A stretch of 64,000 nucleotides of DNA from Lutraria lutraria (Eukaryota > Mollusca > Bivalvia > Venerida > Mactridae), in assembly GCA_964023205.1 (NCBI GenBank), contig OZ026835.1, forward strand, positions 17,814,414-17,878,413, given 5' to 3'. Under the pieces are notes generated by a model. It saw nothing but the letters and a program-made list of their open reading frames with translations, searched no databases and was not told the origin of the DNA. Position numbers and translations under genes: made by a program. Position 1 is the first letter of the stretch. Each line of letters opens with the position of its first letter. Of the stretch, positions 49,501-53,558 are shown piece after piece.

Positions 49501-51584
49501 GTGCCCTTATTATAAAATAGCAGAGCTCAATACCACAATTATACCTAATATCTAATGAATTATTACATTATAATGACAAGTATTCTGGTATGCAATTTGA
49601 GTTAAATTTCAAATTTCTTAAGAAAGTTTTATGTTATAAATCATGAGCTTCAGTTATCTGGTTCTGATCATACAATAAATGTAAGAACCCATAGACACAT
49701 GTAGCATCTTTACTACCTAATATATTTAAAGAAAATGATGTTTGATACAATCAATCATTAGACTACAAGTTCATCTTATAGTCTATTATAATTTTGTATT
49801 GATATATTTTTGTAAACTCAATCTGATCTTTAAAAACGCCATACATGTATATATAATATATACATAAACAACTAGGATTATATGAGATAACATGATTGTA
49901 TGTTATACAAAAAAAACTTACCCATTTCTCTGCATTAACATCAGTATCATTCCATTCTGGCCAGATCACTAACTTTGGTCTTTTATCTGTAGCACTCTGA
50001 GCTATAGAGGCAGCTCTGAAAATACACAAAAATGACATGAATTATTGAACATGAACACACAATTACACAGAGTAATTAGTACTGGTGTTTTATATTAAGG
50101 TTATACATTGACCATGATTTGTTGGTTATACTTGTAAAGTCAATACGATGGTGATGAATTTTAAACTGAATACAATGTCTAATGAACTTCTGATTTATGG
50201 TTTACTCCAGAATGGCAGATACAACATCAAAGCATTCCTAATAATGTCCAACATCACAATAATTTTTCATTTACAACCCATCTATTCGTTGTCTTTCAAT
50301 AATCCATCAAGTCAACAAGAACTACAAGTACACAATTGTTTTTAACTATCAAGACACATTCTATTGTCTTACCTCGCAGCCACAGACAAAGTAATAAATT
50401 TCATCTTTTTTTATTTCGAATTAGCTTTATAGTAATAATTATACTACAATGAAACTAAAAGTCCTTCTTCAGGTTAAAGCATTGATACATGAAATTATCA
50501 AAATTGACAAGTTTCTATCACTAGCACACAGAATGACTGATACGTTGACAATAAAATAATACATCAGTCTACATTATCTCTTAAACAGTGGAATATATAT
50601 ATATACAGTTATATTAGTATCTGTTCATACATCTGTTACAGCTAATGGATTGATTTTAAAGGCAATTAGACCAAAACTAACCACTTGAAACACAACTAAC
50701 AACCACACTTGTCCAGTGATAACAAGAACAACATAGTCAATAATCAATATACAGACTAATTACTGTCTGAATATTATCTGCATGATGAAGATCTGAGGGT
50801 GATAAAAGATGTTTTACACTAGAGCATAGAAGCTCATTAATTACATATTAATCCTAGACAGCAGAAAGCTTAACCAATTTATAAAATTGTTTCTATTGAC
50901 AGCATTTATGAAATTATGAATGATGGATAAATATCTTTATTAAAAGAATTCAGAACGAATCCACCAGCATACATCATACAGAGTGCTTAGTAAGACTAAC
51001 AGATTGCTATTCTGCATTACTTTCCTATTTATCTAAATCATCCATAAGTTCATAACTTAAAATGGACCAACTAGCACATATCTCGATAATATCAGATACA
51101 TGAGTAGGGATATATTCTTATGAATAAATAAACATGACCAATAAATAGGAATTTCAGCAGTTGTACCAAGTAAAGATATATCAAATGCTGTAAAATTAAG
51201 AATTATTGACACGCGTATAGTTTTGAAAGACGTCTAAAGTGACTTAGTGAGTATCGGAATTGTGCAGTAGTACCTGGTACGAACTATACCGAGTACGAAT
51301 GGTCGTTTCAACGTACTCTACGTTTATACTCAAAGTCGATCATCTTGCGATTACAAACGCATAGATAAGTAAGTAACACTATATAAGAACTTAGAAGTAA
51401 TTGAAAACACGTCGATCTAGCTAACTTGAAAGTATGCCACTCAGAGGATTAGGAACAGCCATTTTGTTTCCAATGACACTTTAGAACAAAATTCGTTTTC
51501 AGTTTTCTAGATAACTTACTCTCTAGGGGTAGCAGAGCTGACCCTGTTGGACGAAGCCTTCTTATTGGCCCCTTTTGAAGCCAT
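4638..51584 (-). CDS. ADGB: Androglobin (calpain-like protease/globin chimera), complete, 49 coding exons
   Basis: Androglobin is a large cilium- and sperm-associated protein with a calpain-like region, a circularly permuted globin domain interrupted by an IQ (calmodulin-binding) motif, and a long C-terminal region. I assembled 49 exons from 51520-51584 (start) to 4638-4841 (stop). Every boundary has GT-AG and matching phase, and the sum of 5748 nt gives 1915 residues (human about 1667). Diagnostic segments are WPEWNDTDVNAEKW (exon 2), WKPWEHIY and YGKYAVRLYWM (5), VWELLKGVLPEFKL (8), LTAAHCPY (28, proximal His), KLQKQWKGYWVRK (33, IQ), YPDQPPNNWFVVFR (35), VFQKVAPYLYKKN (36), EIRDYYIPN (37) and KKDTERADEIRALKKAWE (46). 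The N-terminus MASKGANKK resembles vertebrate ADGB. The extra length comes from linker cassettes (exons 9-14, 23, 30-31, 39-43). The weakest donors are exons 28 and 43 (AAG|GTTTGT), exon 19 (GTAGTC) and exon 26 (GTCAGT). Confidence 0.95.
5170..5522. repeat. Minisatellite touching the exon 48 splice donor
   Basis: About ten units of 25-37 bp, of the form GATTACCAGACTAACATGGC with ACACTGAC or ACACTAAAT tails, run to position 5522, directly against exon 48. On the - strand every unit contains TCTGGTAATC-like sequence, so the true donor (CAG|GTAATC) is the first of a series of donor look-alikes. Confidence 0.85.
7657..7846. mobile_element. MITE-like palindromic repeat, family A, copy 1
   Basis: Imperfect terminal inverted repeats (AGTCAAGCCTGT at the left, ACAGGATTGACT at the right) enclose internal GGCCAC/GTGGCC palindromes and no ORF. 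Related copies lie at 27716-27877 (inverted) and 36541-36725. It is intronic in ADGB (between exons 43 and 44). Confidence 0.6.
7906..14886 (-). CDS. ADGB: ADGB exons 40-43: phase 0-0 mini- and microexons
   Basis: Exons: 40 = 14866-14886 (21 nt, TPTRSPR), 41 = 10427-10459 (33 nt, SNQTGTAKKRK), 42 = 9387-9416 (30 nt, TPPHSGKSPR), 43 = 7906-7977 (72 nt, RSSQADHQSDGG...EEKDLK). All begin and end in phase 0, so any subset keeps the frame. Acceptors are TTTTCAG, AATCCAG, AATTACAG and TTTACAG; donors are GTATGT, GTAAAT, GTAAAT and GTTTGT. Exons 40 and 42 have the same TP...SPR layout and could be duplicates or mutually exclusive. AKKRK in exon 41 resembles a nuclear localisation signal. The 3.3-kb minisatellite lies in the intron between exons 40 and 41. 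Confidence 0.65.
7978..9386. other. ADGB intron between exons 42 and 43
   Basis: AT-rich intron DNA with runs of TATATA and ATACATGTA-type words around 8000-8360. ORFs here (for example 8364-8564 and 8851-9066) show no domain and do not join the ADGB frame. No gene is seen. Confidence 0.5.
10818..14090. repeat. 3.3-kb minisatellite, 24-bp units in 48-bp higher order
   Basis: Tandem array in the intron between ADGB exons 40 and 41. There are two alternating 24-bp units, TTGATCATACAACTAGACAT and TTGATTGCAAAAGTAGACAG plus four bases each, diverged at the left (10.8-11.3 kb) and very homogeneous from about 12.8 to 14.0 kb. A block of about 0.9 kb (about 11.0-11.9 kb) is nearly repeated at 12.0-12.6 kb, showing segmental duplication. 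Because the unit is a multiple of three, several frames stay open on both strands (up to 842 codons on + and 668 on -). These are by-products of periodicity, not genes: the peptides are strict 8- or 16-residue repeats. Confidence 0.95.
15066..15090. repeat. (CA)n microsatellite
   Basis: Short CA-dinucleotide tract, slightly interrupted, in the intron between ADGB exons 39 and 40. The rest of that intron (14887-15729) shows no gene. Confidence 0.8.
15730..17518 (-). CDS. ADGB: ADGB exons 36-39: second beta-rich domain and Lys/Gly linker
   Basis: Exons: 36 = 17365-17518, 37 = 16621-16808, 38 = 16135-16340, 39 = 15730-15803 (about residues 1310-1517). Exon 36 carries VPKLYVPISTCMLRVINNDTG and RVFQKVAPYLYKKNR; exon 37 carries KGYTFVAEAR and KEIRDYYIPNSKNVIF; exon 38 carries RYSVKVTEDHLTSIQI and LGKGHAVIPAFTFL. 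All three track the human protein closely. Exon 39 is a Lys/Gly/Ser-rich linker (KGKKGKRGGSGKS) ending in phase 0, which opens the run of phase-0 microexons that follows. Confidence 0.92.
17063..17265. mobile_element. MITE-like palindromic element
   Basis: Ends are inverted copies: TTGTTTGTTTGCCACTTCC at the left and GCCGCAAACAAACAAA at the right, with TTAGGCCGGTAGG inside. No ORF. It lies in the intron between exons 36 and 37. Confidence 0.5.
17829..24572 (-). CDS. ADGB: ADGB exons 28-35: circularly permuted globin with IQ motif
   Basis: Exons: 28 = 24405-24572, 29 = 23751-23892, 30 = 22886-22942, 31 = 20433-20453, 32 = 18889-18925, 33 = 18514-18608, 34 = 18134-18242, 35 = 17829-17963 (about residues 1056-1309). 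Exons 28-29 encode the E-H helix part: IMNSIGKCINTF, LTAAHCPY with the presumed proximal (F8) His at residue 1095, and FAWRAFMFD. Ungapped comparison with human ADGB puts Asn (VDNASQ) at the distal E7 site, where human has Gln. Exon 33 carries the IQ motif (LQKQWKGYWVRK). Exons 34-35 give the helices that belong first in ordinary globins (NLQKCWSLIEQHL, LMFKQDPEMMAKYPFY). Exons 30 and 31 (57 and 21 nt, both phase 1-1, basic or Thr-rich) are probable cassettes. Confidence 0.92.
19335..19639. repeat. Dispersed repeat with GGACAGACGGACCGACC segment
   Basis: A block with composition unlike the flanks, starting CAAGAGCTTTGTCACAGAGG and ending CTTCGTTTGTGGGGGTATAC. The beginning (AATACCCC) and end (GGGGTAT) are complementary. 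I believe this type of repeat is common in bivalve genomes. The ORF at 19401-19646 is inside it and is not considered a gene. Confidence 0.55.
20860..21290. repeat. Degenerate TTACAGAGCATAGAGTC tandem array
   Basis: About 25 diverged units of 15-18 bp built on TTACAGAGCATAGAGTC, leading directly into the 34-bp satellite to its right. The ORFs at 20860-21060, 20870-21076 and 21004-21267 are products of the repeat. Confidence 0.85.
21296..21855. repeat. 34-bp satellite, about 16 units
   Basis: Homogeneous tandem array with unit CATAACAGTGCACTAAGCCA + GTAGTGCATAGAGT. Each unit carries AGTGCACT (self-complementary TGCA core) and AGTGCAT, so RNA or single strands could fold locally. It lies in the intron between ADGB exons 30 and 31. 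Confidence 0.92.
24125..24236. repeat. 18-bp minisatellite
   Basis: Six units of AAAGAACCAGTCACATGT, one shortened to 16 bp, in the intron between ADGB exons 28 and 29. The - strand ORF over it (ending 24236) is spurious. Confidence 0.9.
24820..32894 (-). CDS. ADGB: ADGB exons 21-27: calpain-type domain II end and domain III-like part
   Basis: Exons: 21 = 32681-32894, 22 = 32307-32370, 23 = 28889-29059, 24 = 26601-26643, 25 = 25821-25997, 26 = 25528-25681, 27 = 24820-24934 (about residues 743-1055). Exon 21 has an acidic Gly/Pro-rich start and ends KKWMDFEEFCRCF, the equivalent of calpain WMsfeDFlr.F. Exon 22 continues TLYIFHKPNTYPC. Exons 24-27 match the beta-rich part of ADGB: APYYL-F-VDNLQPTEIVVSFSSLSRW, NPGTLVAEPYSWKSL, LPAG-RHVLKFMMSGPLGYHVHLCS and FGDEE. 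Exon 23 (57 codons, phase 0-0, Pro/Ser/Thr-rich, with SVAPPPPAP and HNPPPG) has no human counterpart and is a likely cassette. Exon 24 is only 43 nt. Confidence 0.9.
24990..25210. mobile_element. Palindromic element with inverted hammerhead arms
   Basis: Arms 24990-25063 (+) and about 25128-25204 (-) are near-identical over about 70 bases: GATGAGTC, CGAAACCGGTCGGCAA and then ACCTATGGAATGTTA. The + arm is a decayed hammerhead: stem II and GAAAC..GGUC remain, but the C of CUGAUGA is A and the 5' strand of stem I has been replaced by a TA microsatellite. The spacer is AT-rich. No ORF. It is probably a non-autonomous ribozyme-bearing retroelement. Confidence 0.6.
25171..25210 (-). ncRNA. Type I hammerhead self-cleaving ribozyme
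   Basis: On the - strand the sequence reads AATGCC-CTGATGA-GTC-AGT-GAC-GAAA-C-CG-GTC-GGCAAATG. All core elements of a hammerhead are present: CUGAUGA, stem II (GUC/GAC with loop AGU), GAAA, a minimal stem III (AC-CG-GU), and the cleavage triplet GUC. Stem I is formed by UGCC (25208-25205) with GGCA (25178-25175). Predicted cleavage lies between 25179 and 25178. Very short stem III is typical of hammerheads found in Penelope-like elements and animal retrozyme-type repeats. It is intronic in ADGB and co-oriented with ADGB transcription, so it would be present in the pre-mRNA between exons 26 and 27. Confidence 0.8.
25262..25412. mobile_element. MITE-like repeat, family B, copy 1
   Basis: Shares AACCTC..TAGAGCAACAACCTCTCAACA and GGGTGTTGCTTTAGACAGGTTGCACTGTAT-type sequence with copies at 34995-35173 (inverted) and 61411-61589. 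The ends are inverted repeats (AACCTCC..TTC/GGTTGCACTGTA). No ORF. Confidence 0.6.
26080..26311. mobile_element. MITE-like element with CAGGGCTCGACA termini
   Basis: Starts CAGGGCTCGACACTAAC and ends GTTAATGTCGAGCCCTG, near-perfect terminal inverted repeats. The interior is imperfectly palindromic (TGGTGGACCAGAGACCACCA and GGTCTCGGACCAGCTGACC). The CAGGG...CCCTG ends are typical of hAT-type non-autonomous elements. It is intronic, between exons 24 and 25. Confidence 0.75.
27716..27877. mobile_element. MITE-like repeat, family A, copy 2 (inverted)
   Basis: Begins ACAGTCAAACCTGTGAACAA and contains TGTGGCCTTTATTGGCAGG, which is the reverse complement of the right half of copy 1. It lies in the intron between ADGB exons 23 and 24. 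Confidence 0.55.
29810..30192. repeat. 45-bp minisatellite
   Basis: About eight units containing ACAACCATAAAGAGTATAAA followed by ACTTTGTAAGATAATTCTTT, in the intron between exons 22 and 23. The 95-codon - strand ORF (29886-30173, repeating FYKELSYKV) is a consequence of the multiple-of-three period. Confidence 0.9.
30193..32306. other. ADGB intron between exons 22 and 23, remaining part
   Basis: AT-rich intron DNA. An inverted pair of about 25 bp is visible around 31235-31420 (ACTACATGTTT and AACATGTAGTTTTATAT). No coding exon with usable splice sites in the ADGB frame was found. Confidence 0.4.
33234..33370. mobile_element. MITE-like element with CTACTGTAAAT termini
   Basis: Starts CTACTGTAAATCAGG and ends GAATTTACAGTAG, giving inverted ends around a short non-coding interior. 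It sits just upstream (on the coding strand) of exon 20, in the intron between exons 20 and 21 to its left and exon 20 to its right. Confidence 0.5.
33397..36895 (-). CDS. ADGB: ADGB exons 15-20: second calpain-like segment and acidic/basic linker
   Basis: Exons: 15 = 36783-36895, 16 = 36184-36361, 17 = 35798-35891, 18 = 35341-35488, 19 = 34062-34148, 20 = 33397-33541 (about residues 488-742). Exons 15-16 carry PEVVIFASYKSTPKHPVK and NGLSHLYPHPVLVTQTRSCP; the His near residue 543 sits where calpains have GL..GHAYSV. Exon 16 continues PPPPPEKIPAWKQIRPRKKK, close to human ADGB. Exon 17 holds FVNYKVSPVPIP (human has FLNYRMTPFTIP). Exons 18-20 are low-complexity and charged: EPEPVPEQPKEEP, then GKGGRKSASKKE, then Ser/Lys/Arg-rich. 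Exon 19 (phase 0-0, donor GTAGTC) is skippable. Confidence 0.88.
34995..35173. mobile_element. MITE-like repeat, family B, copy 2 (inverted)
   Basis: Starts TACAGTGCAACCTCTCCAAA and ends CTGGAGAAGTTGTACTGTA, good terminal inverted repeats. The interior contains GGTTGTTGCTCTATAGAGG, shared with the other copies. It lies in the intron between exons 18 and 19. Confidence 0.7.
36541..36725. mobile_element. MITE-like repeat, family A, copy 3
   Basis: Starts ATACAGTCAAACCTGTGTTA and ends ACAGGTTTGAGTGTA. This is the copy with the clearest terminal inverted repeats of the family, with AATAAAGGCCA inside. It lies between exons 15 and 16. Confidence 0.65.
36896..38330. other. ADGB intron between exons 14 and 15
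   Basis: AT-rich intron DNA with no recognisable exon, RNA or clear repeat. Adenine-rich runs and AACAACA-type words become frequent towards the exon 14 side. Confidence 0.4.
38310..38420. repeat. AACAACACCATGCC short tandem repeat next to exon 14 donor
   Basis: Six or seven units of about 15 bp (CAACAACACCATGC and variants) end at the donor of exon 14 (38421). The + strand ORF at 38250-38507 crosses it and is not a gene. Confidence 0.75.
38422..42982 (-). CDS. ADGB: ADGB exons 9-14: Lys-rich and Ser/Arg-rich linker cassettes
   Basis: Exons: 9 = 42853-42982 (phase 0-1), 10 = 42376-42438, 11 = 41833-41907, 12 = 40873-40938, 13 = 39006-39089, 14 = 38422-38496, the last five all phase 1-1. Exons 9-10 encode Lys/Asp/Gly-rich sequence (KDGK, KDKDKKG). 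Exons 11-14 encode Ser/Arg motifs: RGQSRIGSSRKTMTSR, KRMASSRLSNR, three tandem SRMGP units (13) and RRMSRMGSRS (14). Exons 10-14 can each be skipped without changing frame. The linker separates the two calpain-like parts (about residues 324-487); human ADGB has a Lys-rich linker here too. The acceptor of exon 13 (AATAAG) is the least convincing. Confidence 0.8.
39090..40872. other. ADGB intron between exons 12 and 13
   Basis: About 1.8 kb of AT-rich intron DNA. No additional exon of the phase 1-1 series was recognised, and ORFs such as 40078-40293 are low-complexity. Confidence 0.4.
42600..42850. repeat. About 43-bp tandem repeat next to exon 9 donor
   Basis: Around six diverged units containing CCATAACTCTCATCATGTTA followed by GTTTAAAC, running up to the exon 9 donor at 42851. 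Confidence 0.75.
43244..50015 (-). CDS. ADGB: ADGB exons 2-8: N-terminal calpain-like (CysPc) region
   Basis: Exons: 2 = 49922-50015, 3 = 48232-48378, 4 = 47750-47827, 5 = 47011-47235, 6 = 46579-46718, 7 = 46218-46307, 8 = 43244-43373 (about residues 22-323). Family landmarks are WPEWND.D (exon 2), DPEGK..MPPG and WKRPQDYI (3), the segment around SELMRYIISQIMALWEV (4-5), GGWRKVIVDDSLPFDEN (6; compare calpain W..V.vDD.LP), WPMLLSKALIKVAG (6; compare W..LLEKAYAK) and SCLTGWLPEAI (7; compare lTGg). No GDCW-type catalytic Cys motif is seen at the expected place, where the sequence reads NEHLHESELMR. Proteolytic activity is therefore doubtful. Exon 8 ends in a Lys/Glu-rich helix (LLEEEKAKKEEQ) that leads into the linker. 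Confidence 0.92.
43374..45037. other. ADGB intron between exons 7b and 8
   Basis: AT-rich intron DNA without a supported exon. The ORFs at 43803-44015 and 44341-44556 are Lys/Gln/Asn-rich products of AT-rich sequence. Together with the DNA left of 46217 this makes the exon 7-8 intron about 2.8 kb. Confidence 0.4.
45042..45251 (-). CDS. ADGB: Putative alternative ADGB exon 7b (cassette or terminal)
   Basis: This is an open segment of 210 nt behind a good acceptor (TTTATACAG|GGG), in the frame required after exon 7 (phase 2). It would add about 70 residues, starting GFLIGDQGSDPVKHTLIPP and ending near DLRQGKM, between exons 7 and 8. A weak donor (CT|GTGAAT) gives a phase 2-2 cassette. Without it the frame stops at 45038-45040 and the exon would truncate the protein after the first calpain-like part. 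No family match is recognised. Composition is coding-like. Confidence 0.4.
47425..47573. mobile_element. Possible pogo/Tc1-type MITE fragment
   Basis: Contains GATTCGGATAATTGAGG at the left and CGGATAATCCGAGTTCAGAT plus CAGGGTTTAACTGTA at the right. CGGATAAT..CAGGGTTT..CTGTA ends resemble pogo-type termini. Non-coding; between exons 4 and 5. Confidence 0.4.
47972..48166 (+). mobile_element. 5'-truncated SINE copy
   Basis: Matches the body and tail of the SINE at 62664-62907: GGTCATACCC, GATTTTCCTCCACAT.TTGAGAAGTTG, TAGTGGAAG and the tail ATGAAACCCAAATAAATAAG. The tRNA-related head is missing. It is intronic in ADGB (between exons 3 and 4), in the opposite orientation to the gene. Confidence 0.7.
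48941..49134. mobile_element. MITE-like element with CAGGGCTTTTTTC termini
   Basis: Starts CAGGGCTTTTTTC and ends GAAAAAAGCCCTG, perfect 13-bp terminal inverted repeats of hAT style. The interior is C/T-rich (TTCCCC repeated) without an ORF. It lies between exons 2 and 3. Confidence 0.8.
49135..49921. other. ADGB intron between exons 2 and 3, remaining part
   Basis: AT-rich intron DNA with no exon, RNA gene or further repeat recognised. Confidence 0.4.
50373..50404 (-). CDS. ADGB: Candidate alternative first exon a of ADGB
   Basis: The ATG at 50402-50404 gives MKFITLSVAA plus AG, then a good donor (AG|GTAAGA) in phase 2, only about 0.36 kb from exon 2. Spliced to exon 2 it would read MKFITLSVAARAAS. 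No good acceptor lies just before it, which fits a first exon. The TLSVA motif recurs in candidate f (63737-63822). It is short, so it could be chance. Confidence 0.3.
51520..51584 (-). CDS. ADGB: ADGB canonical first coding exon
   Basis: The ATG at 51582-51584 opens 21 codons (MASKGANKKASS...TPR) plus GA, ending at donor GA|GTAAGT (phase 2). It joins exon 2 to give ...TPRE-AASIAQ. The MASK start and Lys-rich beginning match vertebrate androglobin, so this is taken as the canonical first coding exon. It is also the ATG exon with the strongest donor close to exon 2. Confidence 0.8.
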
Positions 51585-51599
51585 TTCCGATTTTTCTCA

Positions 51600-51735
51600 A
51601 CAATAATCACGACGACATGCGTCCTTATTCTACAATATTTACAACCGTTGGTTGCCACGAAGGGTTAAACAAGTTCACAACGCATGCGAGTTTTTCCCGT
51701 TCCGGTGAAATTGACAGAAAGCGGGAAAAATAAAT
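51600..51735 (-). promoter_or_regulatory. Putative proximal promoter of ADGB
   Basis: Just upstream of the canonical ATG, on the - strand, base composition rises in GC. GTTGCC at 51651-51656 is an RFX/X-box half-site, though the second half is poor. TAAACA at 51666-51671 is a forkhead-type core. GCGGGAAA at 51721-51728 is an E2F-type site. ADGB in mammals is known to respond to FOXJ1 as a ciliary gene, so RFX and forkhead sites would make sense. The motifs are short and could be chance. Confidence 0.3.
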
Positions 51736-53241
51736 AATTATTTGATATCTTAAAATTCATTAATAGGTTAGGTTAAACTAATTCGAATGAGTTAAATATT
51801 TTATTCTTGTACATTGCTATGTGAAACATAGGTCTTATATGTTAAATGTATTTACACAATGGAATGTGTTAACGGATTATATTTTCTATGTCAAGACGGC
51901 GCATTGATAATTTTACAAAGCGATCGATCAATAGATTAATCTAGGCTGGTTGGTTGTAAATCGGTCGACATGCGGCGTACTACAAACAATGTATCCGCGG
52001 AAGCAGAAAGACCGATTAATCTTCGTGACCCACGAATCCTGCTGGGTCGAAAGATAATTACACTGGTTAAATGTTGTTATTACATTAATTATTATATATA
52101 TTCAGTTTTCCATAATAGAAGGACGTATATACAGTCCTTAGCGTAATCAATCTTTCAGGAACAGGTTTACTGTTAGGGTTATATTCGGTGTTCTCATGCA
52201 TGGCCTTAAATTTGTACACATCTAATCAAAGACCTTTACATGGCTGTCATTAACAATGTTTAACTGGCACAAGTATTTTGGCGAGCACTAAAATCGAGCT
52301 AAATGAACATGTTTCCTAACTCAATATTATATGATAACACAAGCGGTGAATTTTAACTTTCTTTGAAGTCATCAAGTTGATAATTTAAGTAAACAAATGA
52401 TTTCAAATTTCCATTAAATATTTAAACTTTTTTGCTATATTAAACTGTATACATAGGTATTATAGGAAACTATAATATATATGTATACGTCTTGTATTAA
52501 CCAGAGACGTCTCTGACAGCTGGCATCTTATCTATGTCTCTGCTGGCATGTGACAAGGAAAGTATGGCTACATATATTAACATGAAAGCAAACTCTTACA
52601 AACATATCATAATCCCTCTGTTTAATTTATTATGTTTTATAGAGATTAAATAGTACTATTGATAACTTTCTTCTATTAGCTATCCATTATCAACAATTTA
52701 ATGAAACATTGAATGTTTTATTGTTTGAATAATCTGCTAACCAGTGGTGACAAAAAACCTGTCTTATATGTTTTTAACAGTGAGAACCGTCGGAACAAAA
52801 TAGAATATTAGAATCCATATATCAAACGTGGGCCTATATTTTCACCTGTACCAATTTTTAAATGAACATTATGTATGTCACAAGCGTGATTCTAGGAAAT
52901 AACGAGTTAAGTTGATTTTCTTTGGCTAACGTACCTGAAATTTCCATAACTATAAAATGTTGCAGATTTCCCCATTTCAGTATTTCATCAATTTTAACAG
53001 AGACATATATGTCTCTGATTTTAAGAAAAAATATATGACGATGAACAGCTTTATTGAAGTTGTTCAGTTGCATTCATATGTACTTATCAAATCGCCGATA
53101 CTACATGTAGATCGAACTTGCAGAGTTAAATGTGCATAAAAACAACTATATTTGACTTTCTAATTTAAACCATTTGTCTGTGAGCACAGAGGTCATTAAT
53201 TCATGCCTACTGTGACAATGATAAAGTATCATTATGATCAC
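51736..53241. other. DNA upstream of the canonical ADGB start
   Basis: A slightly GC-richer patch at about 51890-52030 (ATCGATCAATAG, GGTCGACATGCGGCG) may belong to the promoter region. The rest is AT-rich. No exon is recognised until candidate first exon b. Confidence 0.35.
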
Positions 53242-53558
53242 CTTTCTCTGTCGTGTCCGAATCCCTCTAATGGTGTAGCAGTATCGTCTCTGTTTATACT
53301 AATGATTGATCCCGTGCGGGCGTCACGTGGCCATCTTGTCACAGATATTACAACATCTTCCGGATAGTCAGGTATACTTGGATAAATCCGCTCAGTTTTA
53401 TAAAATACATCACCTTCTCTAATTTCTGACAAAGAAGTCAAACGACCGATACTTCCTAATGTTCCGTCTTTTAGAGATACACGTTTATTTTTACCGGGAT
53501 CCACCACAGAACCCCGACGTAAACTGGCAACACTAGCATTAGATGGACGTCGACTCAT
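53242..53558 (-). CDS. ADGB: Candidate alternative first exon b of ADGB (105 codons)
   Basis: The ATG at 53556-53558 starts a 105-codon open segment: MSRRPSNASVASLRRGS near the start, then a Lys/Ser part, then a folded-looking part (FYKTERIYPSIPDYPEDV, SVTRWPRDAR) and ...GHDRE plus AG at AG|GTGATC. The end phase is 2, which fits exon 2. The RRPS and LRRGS sites have the form of basophilic kinase substrates. Base composition is richer in GC than the flanks, typical of coding DNA. I do not recognise the sequence as a known domain. It could instead be the first exon of an unrelated gene, but no other - strand exons are visible downstream except ADGB. Confidence 0.6.

Noticed and set aside
51449..51658. 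69-codon - strand ORF covering the ADGB start
   Set aside because: It is a different frame of the same DNA. The frame starting at 51584 gives MASKGANKK and the correct phase into exon 2.
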